Part shown: positions 1-7,440 of the stretch, one piece after another
Layout: every line of letters begins with the position of its first letter
Numbering within the stretch: position 1 is the first letter of the stretch
Assembly: GCA_017549665.1 (NCBI GenBank)
Contig: JAFYUD010000167.1
Location: forward strand, 1-22,122
Source of the DNA: Clostridia bacterium
GTDB lineage: Bacteria > Bacillota_A > Clostridia > Oscillospirales > Acutalibacteraceae
Direction: 5' to 3'
DNA: 22,122 bases
Program-made: the position numbers and the translations under genes
Notes under the pieces: generated by a model
Databases searched by the model: none
What the model saw: the letters and a program-made list of their open reading frames with translations, nothing else
What the model was told of the DNA's origin: nothing

Positions 1-533
1 TGGCAAGAAATGCGGCAGGCTTTGCAGGCTCAGAGCTTATAACAACCGAAAAATCATCTTCAGGTCTTCTTTTAGGTGCTGAAGTTGACGCAGTTTCTGC
101 TTACAACAGTGAAACGGATACTTTGCGTATCATGGCTTACAATTTCAGAAACAAGATGAATTACAAGCATGATGCAGAGCTTTCTTTCACAGTGAATGCA
201 AAGGAATTTGACGGCAAAAAAATAAAAGTCACATCCTATGTGATAGACGATGACTGCAACTACTTTGACGAATGGGTCAAGGACAGAGAAGCATATGGAA
301 TCGGCAATGACTGTTTCGGATGGTCACCTGACGATCCGCAAATTGACAGTACTGTCACATTGTCAGACGAAAATGCACGGAAAATCTACTATTCAGAGCT
401 TTATGAAAAATACACTGAATGCTCACAGCTGAAAGCTGTAACAGAAGAAGTCACCGTCACAGACGGAAAAATCGAGCTTAATGTAAATCTTGATCCGTTT
501 GCAGTAGTTTTCTACGAAATCACCGAAGCATAA
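1..533 (+). CDS. Glycoside hydrolase, C-terminal fragment (GH39-like beta-xylosidase family)
   Basis: This is the 3' end of a gene that enters from the left edge. The frame is open from base 3 to the TAA at 531-533, giving about 176 residues, so the ATG at 123 is internal and not a start. The visible part is a beta-rich domain with a run around MAYNFRNKMNY, then a region rich in Asp, Tyr and Trp (CNYFDEWVKDR, CFGWSPDDP) and the ending VVFYEI. This resembles, from memory, the C-terminal beta-sandwich of GH39-type xylosidases and related clostridial glycosidases. The catalytic barrel is outside the window, so substrate and family remain uncertain. It ends at a strong bidirectional terminator that separates it from the convergent operon to its right. 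Confidence 0.5.
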   Translation, partial: ARNAAGFAGSELITTEKSSSGLLLGAEVDAVSAYNSETDTLRIMAYNFRNKMNYKHDAELSFTVNAKEFDGKKIKVTSYVIDDDCNYFDEWVKDREAYGIGNDCFGWSPDDPQIDSTVTLSDENARKIYYSELYEKYTECSQLKAVTEEVTVTDGKIELNVNLDPFAVVFYEITEA

Positions 534-534
534 G

Positions 535-559
535 AAAAAGACCCGTGAGGGTCTTTTTT
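535..559. terminator. Bidirectional intrinsic terminator between convergent genes
   Basis: AAAAAGACCC, a GTGA loop, then GGGTCTTTTTT form a 10-bp stem with a T-run on either strand. It serves the glycosidase on the plus strand. On the minus strand it overlaps the stop codon (558-560) of the shikimate-kinase-like gene, so that gene ends inside its own terminator. Confidence 0.9.
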
Positions 560-1058
560 ATATTCCCAGCAATTCAACACATCTGTCAACGCACTGCTCT
601 GCTGTCAGACCGTGACAGTCAACTGTCACATCCGCATACTTTTCATAAAGCGGAGTACGCTCTGCGTAAAGCTCATCAAGACTTGTTCCGCACGGCATCG
701 CAACGCCACGAGTACGGATATCACCAAGTCTCTTTTCAAGCTCATCAAGAGGAAGCTTCAGGTACACAACAGTTGATGTTTCCCTGAGCTTTGCCATTGC
801 ATTTTTACCGTAAACAGCACTGCCGCCTGTTGCCACAACACTGTTACGGAAATCACACTCTGCAATTGTCTCATCCTCTATATCAAGAAAACCCTGAGTG
901 CCTTCCTTTTCAATGATATCGCAAAGACTTGTTCCGTATTTACTCTGAATAATCAGGTCTGTATCCGTAAATGAATACAGCATTGATTTTGCAAGAAGCA
1001 CGCCGATTGTACTTTTTCCTGCACCCGGCATACCGATAAGTACTATATTTTTCTTCAT
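558..1058 (-). CDS. Shikimate-kinase-family P-loop kinase, divergent substrate site
   Basis: A 166-residue protein with the fold and length of shikimate kinase. The Walker A motif GMPGAGKST is at 9-17, DTD is at 32-34 (Asp34 would contact the substrate), TGG is at 77-79, and ERTPLY near 133-138 supplies the equivalent of Arg136. The usual FRxxE motif reads FLDIE here, so Arg58, which binds the shikimate carboxylate, is Leu58. GGG is GGS, and the lid lacks the usual RPLL pattern (RTRGVA at 115-120). Shikimate kinase activity is therefore doubtful, and a related small-molecule kinase is possible. The start is supported by AAAGGAT upstream, which overlaps the stop codon of the histidine kinase gene, so this is the last gene of the queT operon. 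No other aro gene is nearby. Confidence 0.75.
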   Translation of the reverse strand: MKKNIVLIGMPGAGKSTIGVLLAKSMLYSFTDTDLIIQSKYGTSLCDIIEKEGTQGFLDIEDETIAECDFRNSVVATGGSAVYGKNAMAKLRETSTVVYLKLPLDELEKRLGDIRTRGVAMPCGTSLDELYAERTPLYEKYADVTVDCHGLTAEQCVDRCVELLGI

Positions 1059-1067
1059 AACTATCCT

Positions 1068-2594
1068 TTATGACTCATATTTTTTAACATCAAACCAGAA
1101 TTCAACACCATCATTATGATTCACTACACCATAAGCCTGACCATGAAGATTCTGAATAGCTGCAACTATGGCAAGTCCGAGACCGAATCTGCCCTGTGAA
1201 CGTGACATTGCCTTGTCTGCACGGTAAAAGCTGTCCCAGATATGGTCAATATCTTTAGGCGCAATCTGCTCACCCGTATTGAAAATACTGACTCTGTAAC
1301 GGTCACCTGAAATTTCCTTAGCATCAACTCTGATTATCATCTTTCCGCTTACATGAGAAACAGCATTGGAAATGTAATTATTTACAACAGTAGGAATAAT
1401 GAATGTGTCACCGTAAGCGATAAAGCTGTCATCAATTTCGTTTACGGCAGTGATGCCTTTTTCCCTGAGAAGCTCGGAATTTCTCTCAAACCAGCTGCCT
1501 ACGGTTTCCTTGAGATTGAAATTCTCATAAAGAATATTATATTCACCTGACTCGTATTTGATAATCTCAAGCAGCTTCATAACGAGATTATTCATACGGT
1601 TGGTTTCGCTGATGATTGTTTCACAGTATTTCTTTGCAGCCTCGGGGTCAGTCTCCATAAACACCTGAAGCCCCTCTGCATAGCCCTGAATGATTGCAAT
1701 GGGCGTTTTCAGCTCGTGGGAAACGCCTGAGATAAATACTTTTCTCAGATTATCAATTGTCTTTTCCTGCTCGATATCGTCCTGAAGCTTTCTGTTTTTC
1801 TCCTGAAGGTCAACAAGAGCGGTTTCAAGAGAATCTGACAATTCATTGATACTGTCTGACAATACCGAAAGCTCGGTGATATGATTCGGCTCACACTTCT
1901 TCGAGAAATCCAGCTTAGACATATTTTTTGTGATAACACTCATTTCACCGATAGGCTTTGTTACCTGATGCACATATGTAACGATAAGAATAAGCGCAAC
2001 GCCAAGCACGACCATAGCAACGCCTGAAATGAATATAAGCGCAATTTTTGCAGACATTTCAACGCTTGTCTTAACTTTATATATCTTGATTGTAAGACCG
2101 GAATCAGTTTTCCATTCACCTTCAAGGTAAACAGTATTTTTCTGACCTGAAGTATCCTGTGAAAGTCTGAATGAATTATCTACTGTTGTTCCCAGATCCT
2201 GTATCTGTGTATAATTCTTTTTTTCAGAAGCAGGAATGATGATAACATTCATATTATTATAAGGCGGAACGGAAATATCACCTTTATACGAAGTTGAGTA
2301 TACAAGGTCATTGTGAGACGTAAAGATTTCCACACTGACTTCATATTCTCGTTCAATTGTATCAAGCGCAAGAACAAAGTCATCAGAATTAATGCAGGCA
2401 TCCTCAATCTCACGCTCAGCCGAAAAAGCTCTGACCGCAGAAAAAGCAAGGTATACATAGTCAAGGCCTTTATATGTAGCAAATACAATAGCTGCCATAA
2501 CCAACGCAAGAATAACCGATATCATTCGTATCAGTTTCTTACTAAGTGATCTTCTTTTCTGCTGTTTCTGCTCGAAATTCTGTTTTTTCGGCAC
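1068..2594 (-). CDS. Membrane sensor histidine kinase (HAMP-HisKA-HATPase)
   Basis: A 508-residue class I sensor kinase. A basic N-terminus is followed by TM1 (about 21-42), an extracytoplasmic sensor region (about 45-178), TM2 (about 181-207) and a HAMP linker (208-262). The phosphoacceptor His293 lies in VSHELKTPI. The N box is at about 403-415 (VVNNYISNAVSHV), G1 at NTGEQI (439-444) and G2 at GRFGLGLAI (469-477). All catalytic elements are present, so it should be active. Translation starts at GTG, 4 bases after the response regulator stop (TGA tatc GTG), which implies coupling. The sensor domain is not recognisable to me, so the signal is unknown. The partner is the regulator encoded just upstream. 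Confidence 0.93.
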   Translation of the reverse strand: MPKKQNFEQKQQKRRSLSKKLIRMISVILALVMAAIVFATYKGLDYVYLAFSAVRAFSAEREIEDACINSDDFVLALDTIEREYEVSVEIFTSHNDLVYSTSYKGDISVPPYNNMNVIIIPASEKKNYTQIQDLGTTVDNSFRLSQDTSGQKNTVYLEGEWKTDSGLTIKIYKVKTSVEMSAKIALIFISGVAMVVLGVALILIVTYVHQVTKPIGEMSVITKNMSKLDFSKKCEPNHITELSVLSDSINELSDSLETALVDLQEKNRKLQDDIEQEKTIDNLRKVFISGVSHELKTPIAIIQGYAEGLQVFMETDPEAAKKYCETIISETNRMNNLVMKLLEIIKYESGEYNILYENFNLKETVGSWFERNSELLREKGITAVNEIDDSFIAYGDTFIIPTVVNNYISNAVSHVSGKMIIRVDAKEISGDRYRVSIFNTGEQIAPKDIDHIWDSFYRADKAMSRSQGRFGLGLAIVAAIQNLHGQAYGVVNHNDGVEFWFDVKKYES

Positions 2595-2598
2595 GATA

Positions 2599-3273
2599 TC
2601 ACTCGCTCTCGATTTTGTATCCTGTTCCGTAGATTGTCTTTATATATTTTGTACCCCATGCACCGAGCTTTGTTCTCAGTCTGGCAACATGAGAGTCAAC
2701 AGTACGCATATCACCGTCAAAATCAAATCCCCAGATATCATCAAGAAGCTGTTCTCTTGAGAAAACTCTGCCGAGATTTGAAATGAGCTTGAAAAGAATG
2801 CTGTATTCCTTAAGTGTAAGCATTACATGCTCACCGTCAAGCCAGACATCATGTGCTTCAGCATCCAGCTTAAGCTCGCCGATATTATATATGCTTGTTT
2901 CTGTTTTTGCAGCTTCCCTCTTAAGAAGCACCGCAACACGCTTCATAAGTACAGACGGACTACAGGGCTTGATAACATAATCATCAGCACCGGCTTCGAA
3001 GCCTGTAAGCTCATCAAATTCCTGACTTCTTGCTGTAAGCATTATAACAGGAACATTTGAAGTCTCCCTTATTGTACGGCATACTTCCCAACCGTCAATA
3101 TTGGGCATCATTATATCAAGAATAACAAGTGCGATATCAGGATTTTCATTGAAAAGAGTCAGTGCCTCTTCACCGTCACAGGCAGCCATCGGCTCATAGC
3201 CTTCACGGACAAGGAAATCGCACACCAGATTTCTTATAAGTTCTTCGTCATCTGCAACAAGAATTTTTCTCAT
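2599..3273 (-). CDS. OmpR/PhoB-family response regulator
   Basis: A 224-residue two-domain regulator. The receiver has the acidic pair Asp8-Asp9, phosphoacceptor Asp53 (LDIMMP), Thr80 and Lys102 (IKP). The C-terminal winged helix spans about 127-223, with the typical LTLKEY and DSHVARLRTKL stretches and the ending YGTGYKI. The frame is open up to 3318, but the start at 3273 is preferred: GTGAGGGG sits 6 bases upstream and the receiver fold begins at once (MRKILVADDEE). It lies 19 bases after queT and directly before its histidine kinase. It probably autoregulates or controls genes elsewhere; no target can be read from the window. Confidence 0.93.
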   Translation of the reverse strand: MRKILVADDEELIRNLVCDFLVREGYEPMAACDGEEALTLFNENPDIALVILDIMMPNIDGWEVCRTIRETSNVPVIMLTARSQEFDELTGFEAGADDYVIKPCSPSVLMKRVAVLLKREAAKTETSIYNIGELKLDAEAHDVWLDGEHVMLTLKEYSILFKLISNLGRVFSREQLLDDIWGFDFDGDMRTVDSHVARLRTKLGAWGTKYIKTIYGTGYKIESE

Positions 3274-3292
3274 TACGAACCCCTCACTTTGT

Positions 3293-3808
3293 TTATAGAT
3301 GTTTTGATATGTTTTCAAAGATTCGAGTCTTCTTTATTACTGAAATAAACGGTATACCGATAAGCATACACATAACAACCTGTCCCGCCATTACTTCAAG
3401 AGCTGAAACAAAAAACAGTTCCGGAGTCTGACCGCCGAAGTACCAGATTTCAAGTCCGATTATTAGACCGTTGAACAGCACAGGAGGAAGTGTGGCAAGA
3501 ACAGGAACACCCCTGAATTTCACATTTTTCAGTGCATAAGAGCAAAGTGCAGCAAGAAGCGTTGCAACAGAGCCGCAGATTATGTCTGCAATTCCGAAAG
3601 GACTTGAAATGTTTGCTATAACACAGCCGATTACAAGTCCGGGAATTGCCGCAGGTGTGAATACAGGCAGAACAGTCAGAATTTCCGACAGTCTGAACTG
3701 AACGGCATTGTACGCAAGTCCCAATGAGTTTGATACATAGGTCAGAGCAACGTAAAGCGCTGCAATTACTGCTGCCTGAGTAATGTACAGGGTTGATTTC
3801 TTTTTCAT
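3293..3808 (-). CDS. queT: QueT-family queuosine-precursor transporter, ECF S component
   Basis: A 171-residue very hydrophobic protein with about five to six membrane segments. It carries the QueT-like signature AVQFRLSEILTVLPVFTPAA followed by a Gly-rich helix and ISSPFGIADII, then LPPVLFNGLIIGLE. QueT proteins are substrate-binding S components of energy-coupling-factor transporters and bring in queuosine precursors such as preQ1 or preQ0. The ATPase and T component would be the shared housekeeping set encoded elsewhere. The probable preQ1-I aptamer in the leader agrees with this call. It is the first gene of an operon with a two-component system and a kinase. The ribosome site is weak (GGAAAGAAG) and lies next to the aptamer tail. 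Confidence 0.85.
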   Translation of the reverse strand: MKKKSTLYITQAAVIAALYVALTYVSNSLGLAYNAVQFRLSEILTVLPVFTPAAIPGLVIGCVIANISSPFGIADIICGSVATLLAALCSYALKNVKFRGVPVLATLPPVLFNGLIIGLEIWYFGGQTPELFFVSALEVMAGQVVMCMLIGIPFISVIKKTRIFENISKHL

Positions 3809-3824
3809 GATTCAATTCTTCTTT

Positions 3825-3864
3825 CCGTAGTTTTATTTTCGGTCAGGATGGTTCCGAACTGACC
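3825..3864 (-). promoter_or_regulatory. Probable preQ1-I riboswitch in the queT leader
   Basis: On the minus strand, P1 is GGTCAG (3864-3859) pairing with CTGACC (3846-3841). The 12-nt loop TTCGGAACCATC has the conserved-looking AACC with the C-rich 3' side. An A-rich tail, GAAAATAAAACTACGG (3840-3825), follows at once. This is the compact H-type pseudoknot plan of preQ1-I. The loop CGG-A can pair with tail TACG with one G-A mismatch. The tail abuts the ribosome site of queT, which suggests translational control. Found by eye, without a covariance model. Confidence 0.62.
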
Positions 3865-3880
3865 GCAGACATATGTCTGC
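3865..3880. repeat. 16-bp perfect palindrome at the 5' end of the queT transcript
   Basis: GCAGACAT followed by ATGTCTGC is a perfect 8+8 palindrome directly 5' of the riboswitch stem and at the predicted transcription start. It could be an operator for a dimeric regulator or an RNA 5' hairpin; the sequence alone does not decide. Confidence 0.7.
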
Positions 3881-3887
3881 AAATTAT

Positions 3888-3916
3888 ATTTTAACAAATT
3901 GTGAATAAAAAGTCAA
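3888..3916 (-). promoter_or_regulatory. Promoter of the queT operon
   Basis: TTGACT (3916-3911), a 17-nt spacer and TAAAAT (3893-3888), with an extended TGT just upstream of the -10. The start would fall near 3881, at the edge of the palindrome. Confidence 0.7.
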
Positions 3917-4014
3917 GCAAATTGAAGATGTTACACACTTTGAGCTATTTTGTCATATTGTGTAAAATTTTCTGCGATTTATTATATTTTTTATATATTT
4001 TATATAATTTCCTG

Positions 4015-4043
4015 TTTACTTTTTTAATTTCATGTGCTATAAT
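4015..4043 (+). promoter_or_regulatory. Promoter of hpf
   Basis: TTTACT (4015-4020), a 17-nt spacer and TATAAT (4038-4043), with an extended TGC. Transcription would begin near 4050, which rules out the upstream in-frame ATG at 4032 as the hpf start. Confidence 0.75.
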
Positions 4044-4051
4044 AAAGGTGA

Positions 4052-4069
4052 ACAGATGGTAACATCTGT
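4052..4069 (+). other. 5' leader hairpin of hpf with a GNRA loop
   Basis: ACAGATG, loop GTAA, CATCTGT: a perfect 7-bp stem capped by a GNRA tetraloop at the very 5' end of the predicted hpf transcript and about 12 nt before the ribosome site. A role in mRNA stability or translation is possible. Confidence 0.6.
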
Positions 4070-4094
4070 AATATCCGGCAAAGGAGATGTATTT

Positions 4095-4622
4095 ATGAAC
4101 ATCACTGTTATCGGTCGCAAATGTACACCGAGAGATTCTTTCAAAGAAAGGGTTGACAAAAAGCTTTCAAAGGTTGACAAATTCTTCACTCAGGAAGCTG
4201 ACGCAAAAGTAACTGCAACCGTTGAGAAATCCTACCAGACTGTTGAAATAACAGTTTCAACTGACTCAATGGTATTCCGTGCGCAGGAGCGTGCAGACAA
4301 TCTCAACGATGCCCTTGACAAGTGTGTTGATAATCTGATACGCAGAATCAGAAAAAACAAGACAAAGCTTGAAAAGAAGCTTCGCAGCGGCGCTTTTGAT
4401 GAGATTCCTGCCGATGACGACATTGCCGAGGAAACTGATTTTGAAGTTGTAAGAACAAAAGCAGTTGCCGTAAAACCGCAGAGTGTTGAAGAGGCAATTC
4501 TGCAGATGAACATGCTCGGACACGAGTTCTATATGTTCAGGAATTCAGCTACAAATGCAATTTCTCTCGTCTACAGAAGAAAGGACGGAGGCTACGGTCT
4601 TCTCGAGCCTGACGAAGAATAA
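4095..4622 (+). CDS. hpf: Long-form ribosome hibernation promoting factor
   Basis: A 175-residue protein of the long HPF type. An N-terminal S30AE domain (about 1-98, beginning MNITVIGRKCTP) binds the 30S decoding region. A charged linker rich in Asp and Glu (101-117) follows. The C-terminal dimerisation domain (about 118-172, with VEEAILQMNMLGHEFYMFRN) joins two 70S ribosomes into 100S dimers in stationary phase. The start at 4095 is fixed by AAGGAG at 4081-4086 and by the promoter at 4015-4043; the frame is open further upstream but that part is probably untranscribed. The gene is monocistronic, with its own terminator. The leader hairpin may affect its expression. Confidence 0.95.
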   Translation: MNITVIGRKCTPRDSFKERVDKKLSKVDKFFTQEADAKVTATVEKSYQTVEITVSTDSMVFRAQERADNLNDALDKCVDNLIRRIRKNKTKLEKKLRSGAFDEIPADDDIAEETDFEVVRTKAVAVKPQSVEEAILQMNMLGHEFYMFRNSATNAISLVYRRKDGGYGLLEPDEE

Positions 4623-4634
4623 ATCTGATATAAC

Positions 4635-4666
4635 AAGGGACAGTCAGACTGTCCCTTTATTTTTTC
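4635..4666 (+). terminator. Intrinsic terminator of hpf
   Basis: AAGGGACAGT, loop CAG, ACTGTCCCTT, then TATTTTTT: a 10-bp perfect stem and T-run starting 12 bases after the stop codon. Confidence 0.92.
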
Positions 4667-4668
4667 TA

Positions 4669-4697
4669 TTGACATTCTGCTGTTATATATTTAAAAT
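4669..4697 (+). promoter_or_regulatory. Promoter of the lyase-ZIP-kinase unit
   Basis: TTGACA (4669-4674), a 17-nt spacer and TAAAAT (4692-4697), directly after the hpf terminator. AAGGAG at 4708-4713 and ATG at 4721 follow. Confidence 0.8.
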
Positions 4698-4720
4698 ATA
4701 ATAAATAAAGGAGAATTGAT

Positions 4721-5989
4721 ATGGATAATACTTTTTTTAATTTTGACGAAAGACTTCTCGATGCATCTGAAAAGGCGCTTGAGAATGTTAAGGACAGATT
4801 TGCCCGTATAGATGAAATCACTCAGTACAATCAACACAAGGTACTGTCATCATTCATAAAGCACAGAGTCAGCGAGACTCAGCTCTGGGGTTCAACCGGA
4901 TACGGCTACGGTGATCAGGGCAGAGACCTTGCAGATTCAATTGTTGCTGACTGCTTCGGTGCGGAAGATGCACTTATCAGATATAACTTCACCTGCGGTA
5001 CACATTCTCTTGGAATTGCTCTTTTTGCAATGCTTCGCCCCGGTGACACAATGCTGTGCATCACAGGCAGACCCTACGACACAATCTGCCCCACTATCGG
5101 CATGGACGGTGCAAACGGTCAGGGATCACTTGCAGATTACGGCATAAAATATATGCAGACCGACCTCGACGAAAACGGTCATATTGACCTTGATGCTGTT
5201 GCTGAAACTCTCAGAAACAATAAAATAAAGCTCGTTTATCTTCAGCGTTCAAGAGGCTACACACTGCGTGACAGTCTTTCTGTTGCAGATATCGGTGAAG
5301 CTGTAAAGGTCGTAAAGGCAAACAGTGATGCAATTGTAATGGTTGACAACTGCTACGGTGAATTTGTCGAAAAGCAGGAGCCTACAGCTGTGGGCGCTGA
5401 CCTTATAGTCGGAAGTCTTATCAAGAATCCCGGTGGCGGCATTGCAAAATGCGGCGGCTACATGGCAGGCAGAAAAGACCTTATCGAGCTTTGCTCATAC
5501 AGAATGACTACTCCGTCACTTGGCAGAGAAGTAGGCGCAACTCTCGAAAGCAACAGAGAAATTCTCATGGGCTTCTTCCACGCTCCTCATGTTGTTGGCG
5601 AAGCACTTAAAACTGCAGTTTTTGCAGCATCACTCTTTGAAAGCTTCGGTTTTGAAACAACACCCTCTTCAAAAGAAGAAAGACACGACATCATTCAGGC
5701 TATAAAACTTAAAAACAGTGACAATCTTATTGCATTCTGTCAGGGTCTTCAGAAAGGCTCTCCCATTGATTCATATGTTACTCCCGAGCCATGGGATATG
5801 CCCGGTTATCCATGTCAGGTAATCATGGCAGCAGGTGCATTCACCTCCGGCTCATCAATCGAGCTTTCTGCTGATGCTCCCCTTCGTGAGCCTTTTGCAG
5901 TATGGATGCAGGGCGGACTGAATTTCCACAGCGGAAAAATAGGCATCATGCTTGCCGCACAGGAAATGATGAAAAGAAACATTATTTAA
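4721..5989 (+). CDS. PLP-dependent methionine gamma-lyase-family protein ('aluminium resistance' family)
   Basis: A 422-residue cytoplasmic protein matching the COG4100 / Alum_res group of fold-type I PLP enzymes, a common full-length clostridial family. The N-terminal part has GSTGYGYGDQGRD (58-70). VDNCYGEF (208-215) offers Asp209 for the pyridine nitrogen, and SLIKNPGGGIA (232-242) has Lys235 as the likely Schiff-base lysine. The family is usually annotated as cystathionine beta-lyase or methionine gamma-lyase-like; the true substrate is not established, and the aluminium link comes from an old phenotype. It is the first gene of a unit with a ZIP metal transporter 23 bases downstream, so a link to metal or sulfur handling is possible but inferred. 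Confidence 0.85.
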   Translation: MDNTFFNFDERLLDASEKALENVKDRFARIDEITQYNQHKVLSSFIKHRVSETQLWGSTGYGYGDQGRDLADSIVADCFGAEDALIRYNFTCGTHSLGIALFAMLRPGDTMLCITGRPYDTICPTIGMDGANGQGSLADYGIKYMQTDLDENGHIDLDAVAETLRNNKIKLVYLQRSRGYTLRDSLSVADIGEAVKVVKANSDAIVMVDNCYGEFVEKQEPTAVGADLIVGSLIKNPGGGIAKCGGYMAGRKDLIELCSYRMTTPSLGREVGATLESNREILMGFFHAPHVVGEALKTAVFAASLFESFGFETTPSSKEERHDIIQAIKLKNSDNLIAFCQGLQKGSPIDSYVTPEPWDMPGYPCQVIMAAGAFTSGSSIELSADAPLREPFAVWMQGGLNFHSGKIGIMLAAQEMMKRNII

Positions 5990-6012
5990 ACTCATATTTC
6001 TGAGGTGATATT

Positions 6013-6768
6013 ATGCAGATGGTACTGCTGACAGCACTCGGTGTAGGCGGTGCAACGGTAATCGGTGCAGCTATCGGCTTTATATTCAAAAAAGCATCGC
6101 ACCGTTTCAGTGACATTATTCTTGCATTTGCGGCAGGAGTCATGCTTGCCGCTGCTGTACTGGGACTGATTCTGCCGTCAATTGAATACGGTGGCAGATT
6201 CGGCCTGCTTATAACAATCGCAGGAATTTTTACAGGCGCTTTGTGCCTTAATCTTGTTGATAAACTTGTACCTCATCTTCATCGTCTTATGGGTAATGAA
6301 GACGAGAATCACAGCGGTAATGAAAAAATAAACAAGGTACTTCTTTTTGTGCTTGCTATTGCAATTCATAATCTGCCTGAAGGTATAGCGGCAGGTGTAG
6401 GCTTCGGCTCAGGCAACACAAACGACGCACTGCTTATTGCAGGAGGCATTGCGCTTCAGAATATTCCCGAAGGTATGGTCATCATTGCGCCCATGCTTGC
6501 CGCAGGAATAAAACCATCAAAAACATTCATAATTGCCGCTGCAACAGGCCTTGTAGAGGTCGCCGGAACATTACTCGGATACTTCGCAGTCAGTATTGCA
6601 TCGTCAATACTTCCTTTTGCCCTTGCATTTGCAGGCGGCACAATGCTTTATGTAATCAGTGATGAAATGATTCCTGAAACTCATGCACACGGCGCACAGC
6701 GTGGTGCGACTTATGCACTGCTTGCAGGCTTCTGCCTGATGCTTGTTTCTGATGTACTGCTCGGATAA
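6013..6768 (+). CDS. ZIP-family divalent metal transporter (GufA/ZupT-like)
   Basis: A 251-residue membrane protein with about eight transmembrane helices. The two metal-site helices carry HNLPEG (119-124) and QNIPEG (149-154), the paired signature of bacterial ZIP proteins of the ZupT/GufA type. A loop between the third and fourth helices (about 87-105) contains several His and acidic residues. It should carry Zn, Fe or Mn into the cytosol; the exact metal cannot be told. The start is supported by GAGGTGAT 6 bases upstream. It follows the PLP lyase by 23 bases and precedes the small kinase by 44, with no terminator between them, so the three are probably co-transcribed. Confidence 0.93.
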   Translation: MQMVLLTALGVGGATVIGAAIGFIFKKASHRFSDIILAFAAGVMLAAAVLGLILPSIEYGGRFGLLITIAGIFTGALCLNLVDKLVPHLHRLMGNEDENHSGNEKINKVLLFVLAIAIHNLPEGIAAGVGFGSGNTNDALLIAGGIALQNIPEGMVIIAPMLAAGIKPSKTFIIAAATGLVEVAGTLLGYFAVSIASSILPFALAFAGGTMLYVISDEMIPETHAHGAQRGATYALLAGFCLMLVSDVLLG

Positions 6769-6812
6769 AATGCAACTTTTCTGTTTGTTTTCCGTAGCAA
6801 AAGGAGCTGTTC

Positions 6813-7361
6813 ATGAATACTCTGATAAATAAAATCAATGAATTACTTTCAGAAAAAGACTGTCTGATCATTTCAATCGACGGACGATGCGCCGCAGGAA
6901 AAACCACATTTGCAGACATGCTGCAAAAGAAGATTGACTGCAACGTGTTTCACGGTGATGATTTTTTCTTAAGACCTGAACAACGAACACAGGAAAGAAT
7001 GAATCAGGCAGGCGAAAACATCGACTATGAAAGACTTATTTCTGAAGTGATTATTCCGCTGAAAAACGGTGAAATCTTCAGTTACCGTCCTTTCGATTGC
7101 CATACAATGGATTTTAAATCTGAAACAAACGCAGCACCGAAGAAAATCAATATCATCGAGGGTGCATACTGTTGCAACAAGCATCTTTATGATTATGCGG
7201 ACATCCATGTTTTCATGGATATTGATACAGAAACACAAAGAAAAAGAATCATTGACCGCAACGGAGAAAATGCAGAATTATTTTTCACGAAATGGATACC
7301 CATGGAGGAAGAATATTTCAAGAGTTTCAATATAAAAAATAAATGTGAAATAAAAATATAA
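6813..7361 (+). CDS. Uridine-kinase-like P-loop NTPase
   Basis: A 182-residue soluble protein. Walker A GRCAAGKTT is at 24-32, HGDDFF near 47-52 matches the D-D-F-F substrate loop of uridine kinase-like enzymes, and INIIEGAYCC gives the beta strand with the following Glu. DIDTETQRKRIIDRN is the lid-like Arg-rich stretch, and the protein ends with a Lys-rich tail. It lacks the full length of true uridine kinases (about 210) and belongs to the broad group often labelled 'uridine kinase' or AAA family ATPase in clostridia; the substrate is unknown. AAAAGGAG upstream fixes the start. It is the last gene of its unit, before a clear terminator. Confidence 0.8.
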   Translation: MNTLINKINELLSEKDCLIISIDGRCAAGKTTFADMLQKKIDCNVFHGDDFFLRPEQRTQERMNQAGENIDYERLISEVIIPLKNGEIFSYRPFDCHTMDFKSETNAAPKKINIIEGAYCCNKHLYDYADIHVFMDIDTETQRKRIIDRNGENAELFFTKWIPMEEEYFKSFNIKNKCEIKI

Positions 7362-7363
7362 GA

Positions 7364-7393
7364 GCGTACTTCATAAGAGGTACGCCCTTTTTT
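7364..7393 (+). terminator. Intrinsic terminator of the lyase-ZIP-kinase unit
   Basis: GCGTACTTC, loop ATAA, GAGGTACGC (9 bp with one T-G pair) and then CC and six T, starting 2 bases after the stop codon. Confidence 0.9.
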
Positions 7394-7440
7394 AATCAGA
7401 ATTTATCTTTTTTAATTACAATTTACATTGTACATTTAAA

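Noticed and set aside
4032..4094. N-terminal extension of HPF from the upstream ATG
   Set aside because: It overlaps the -10 (TATAAT at 4038-4043), so it is not in the transcript; AAGGAG and the S30AE fold both point to the ATG at 4095.
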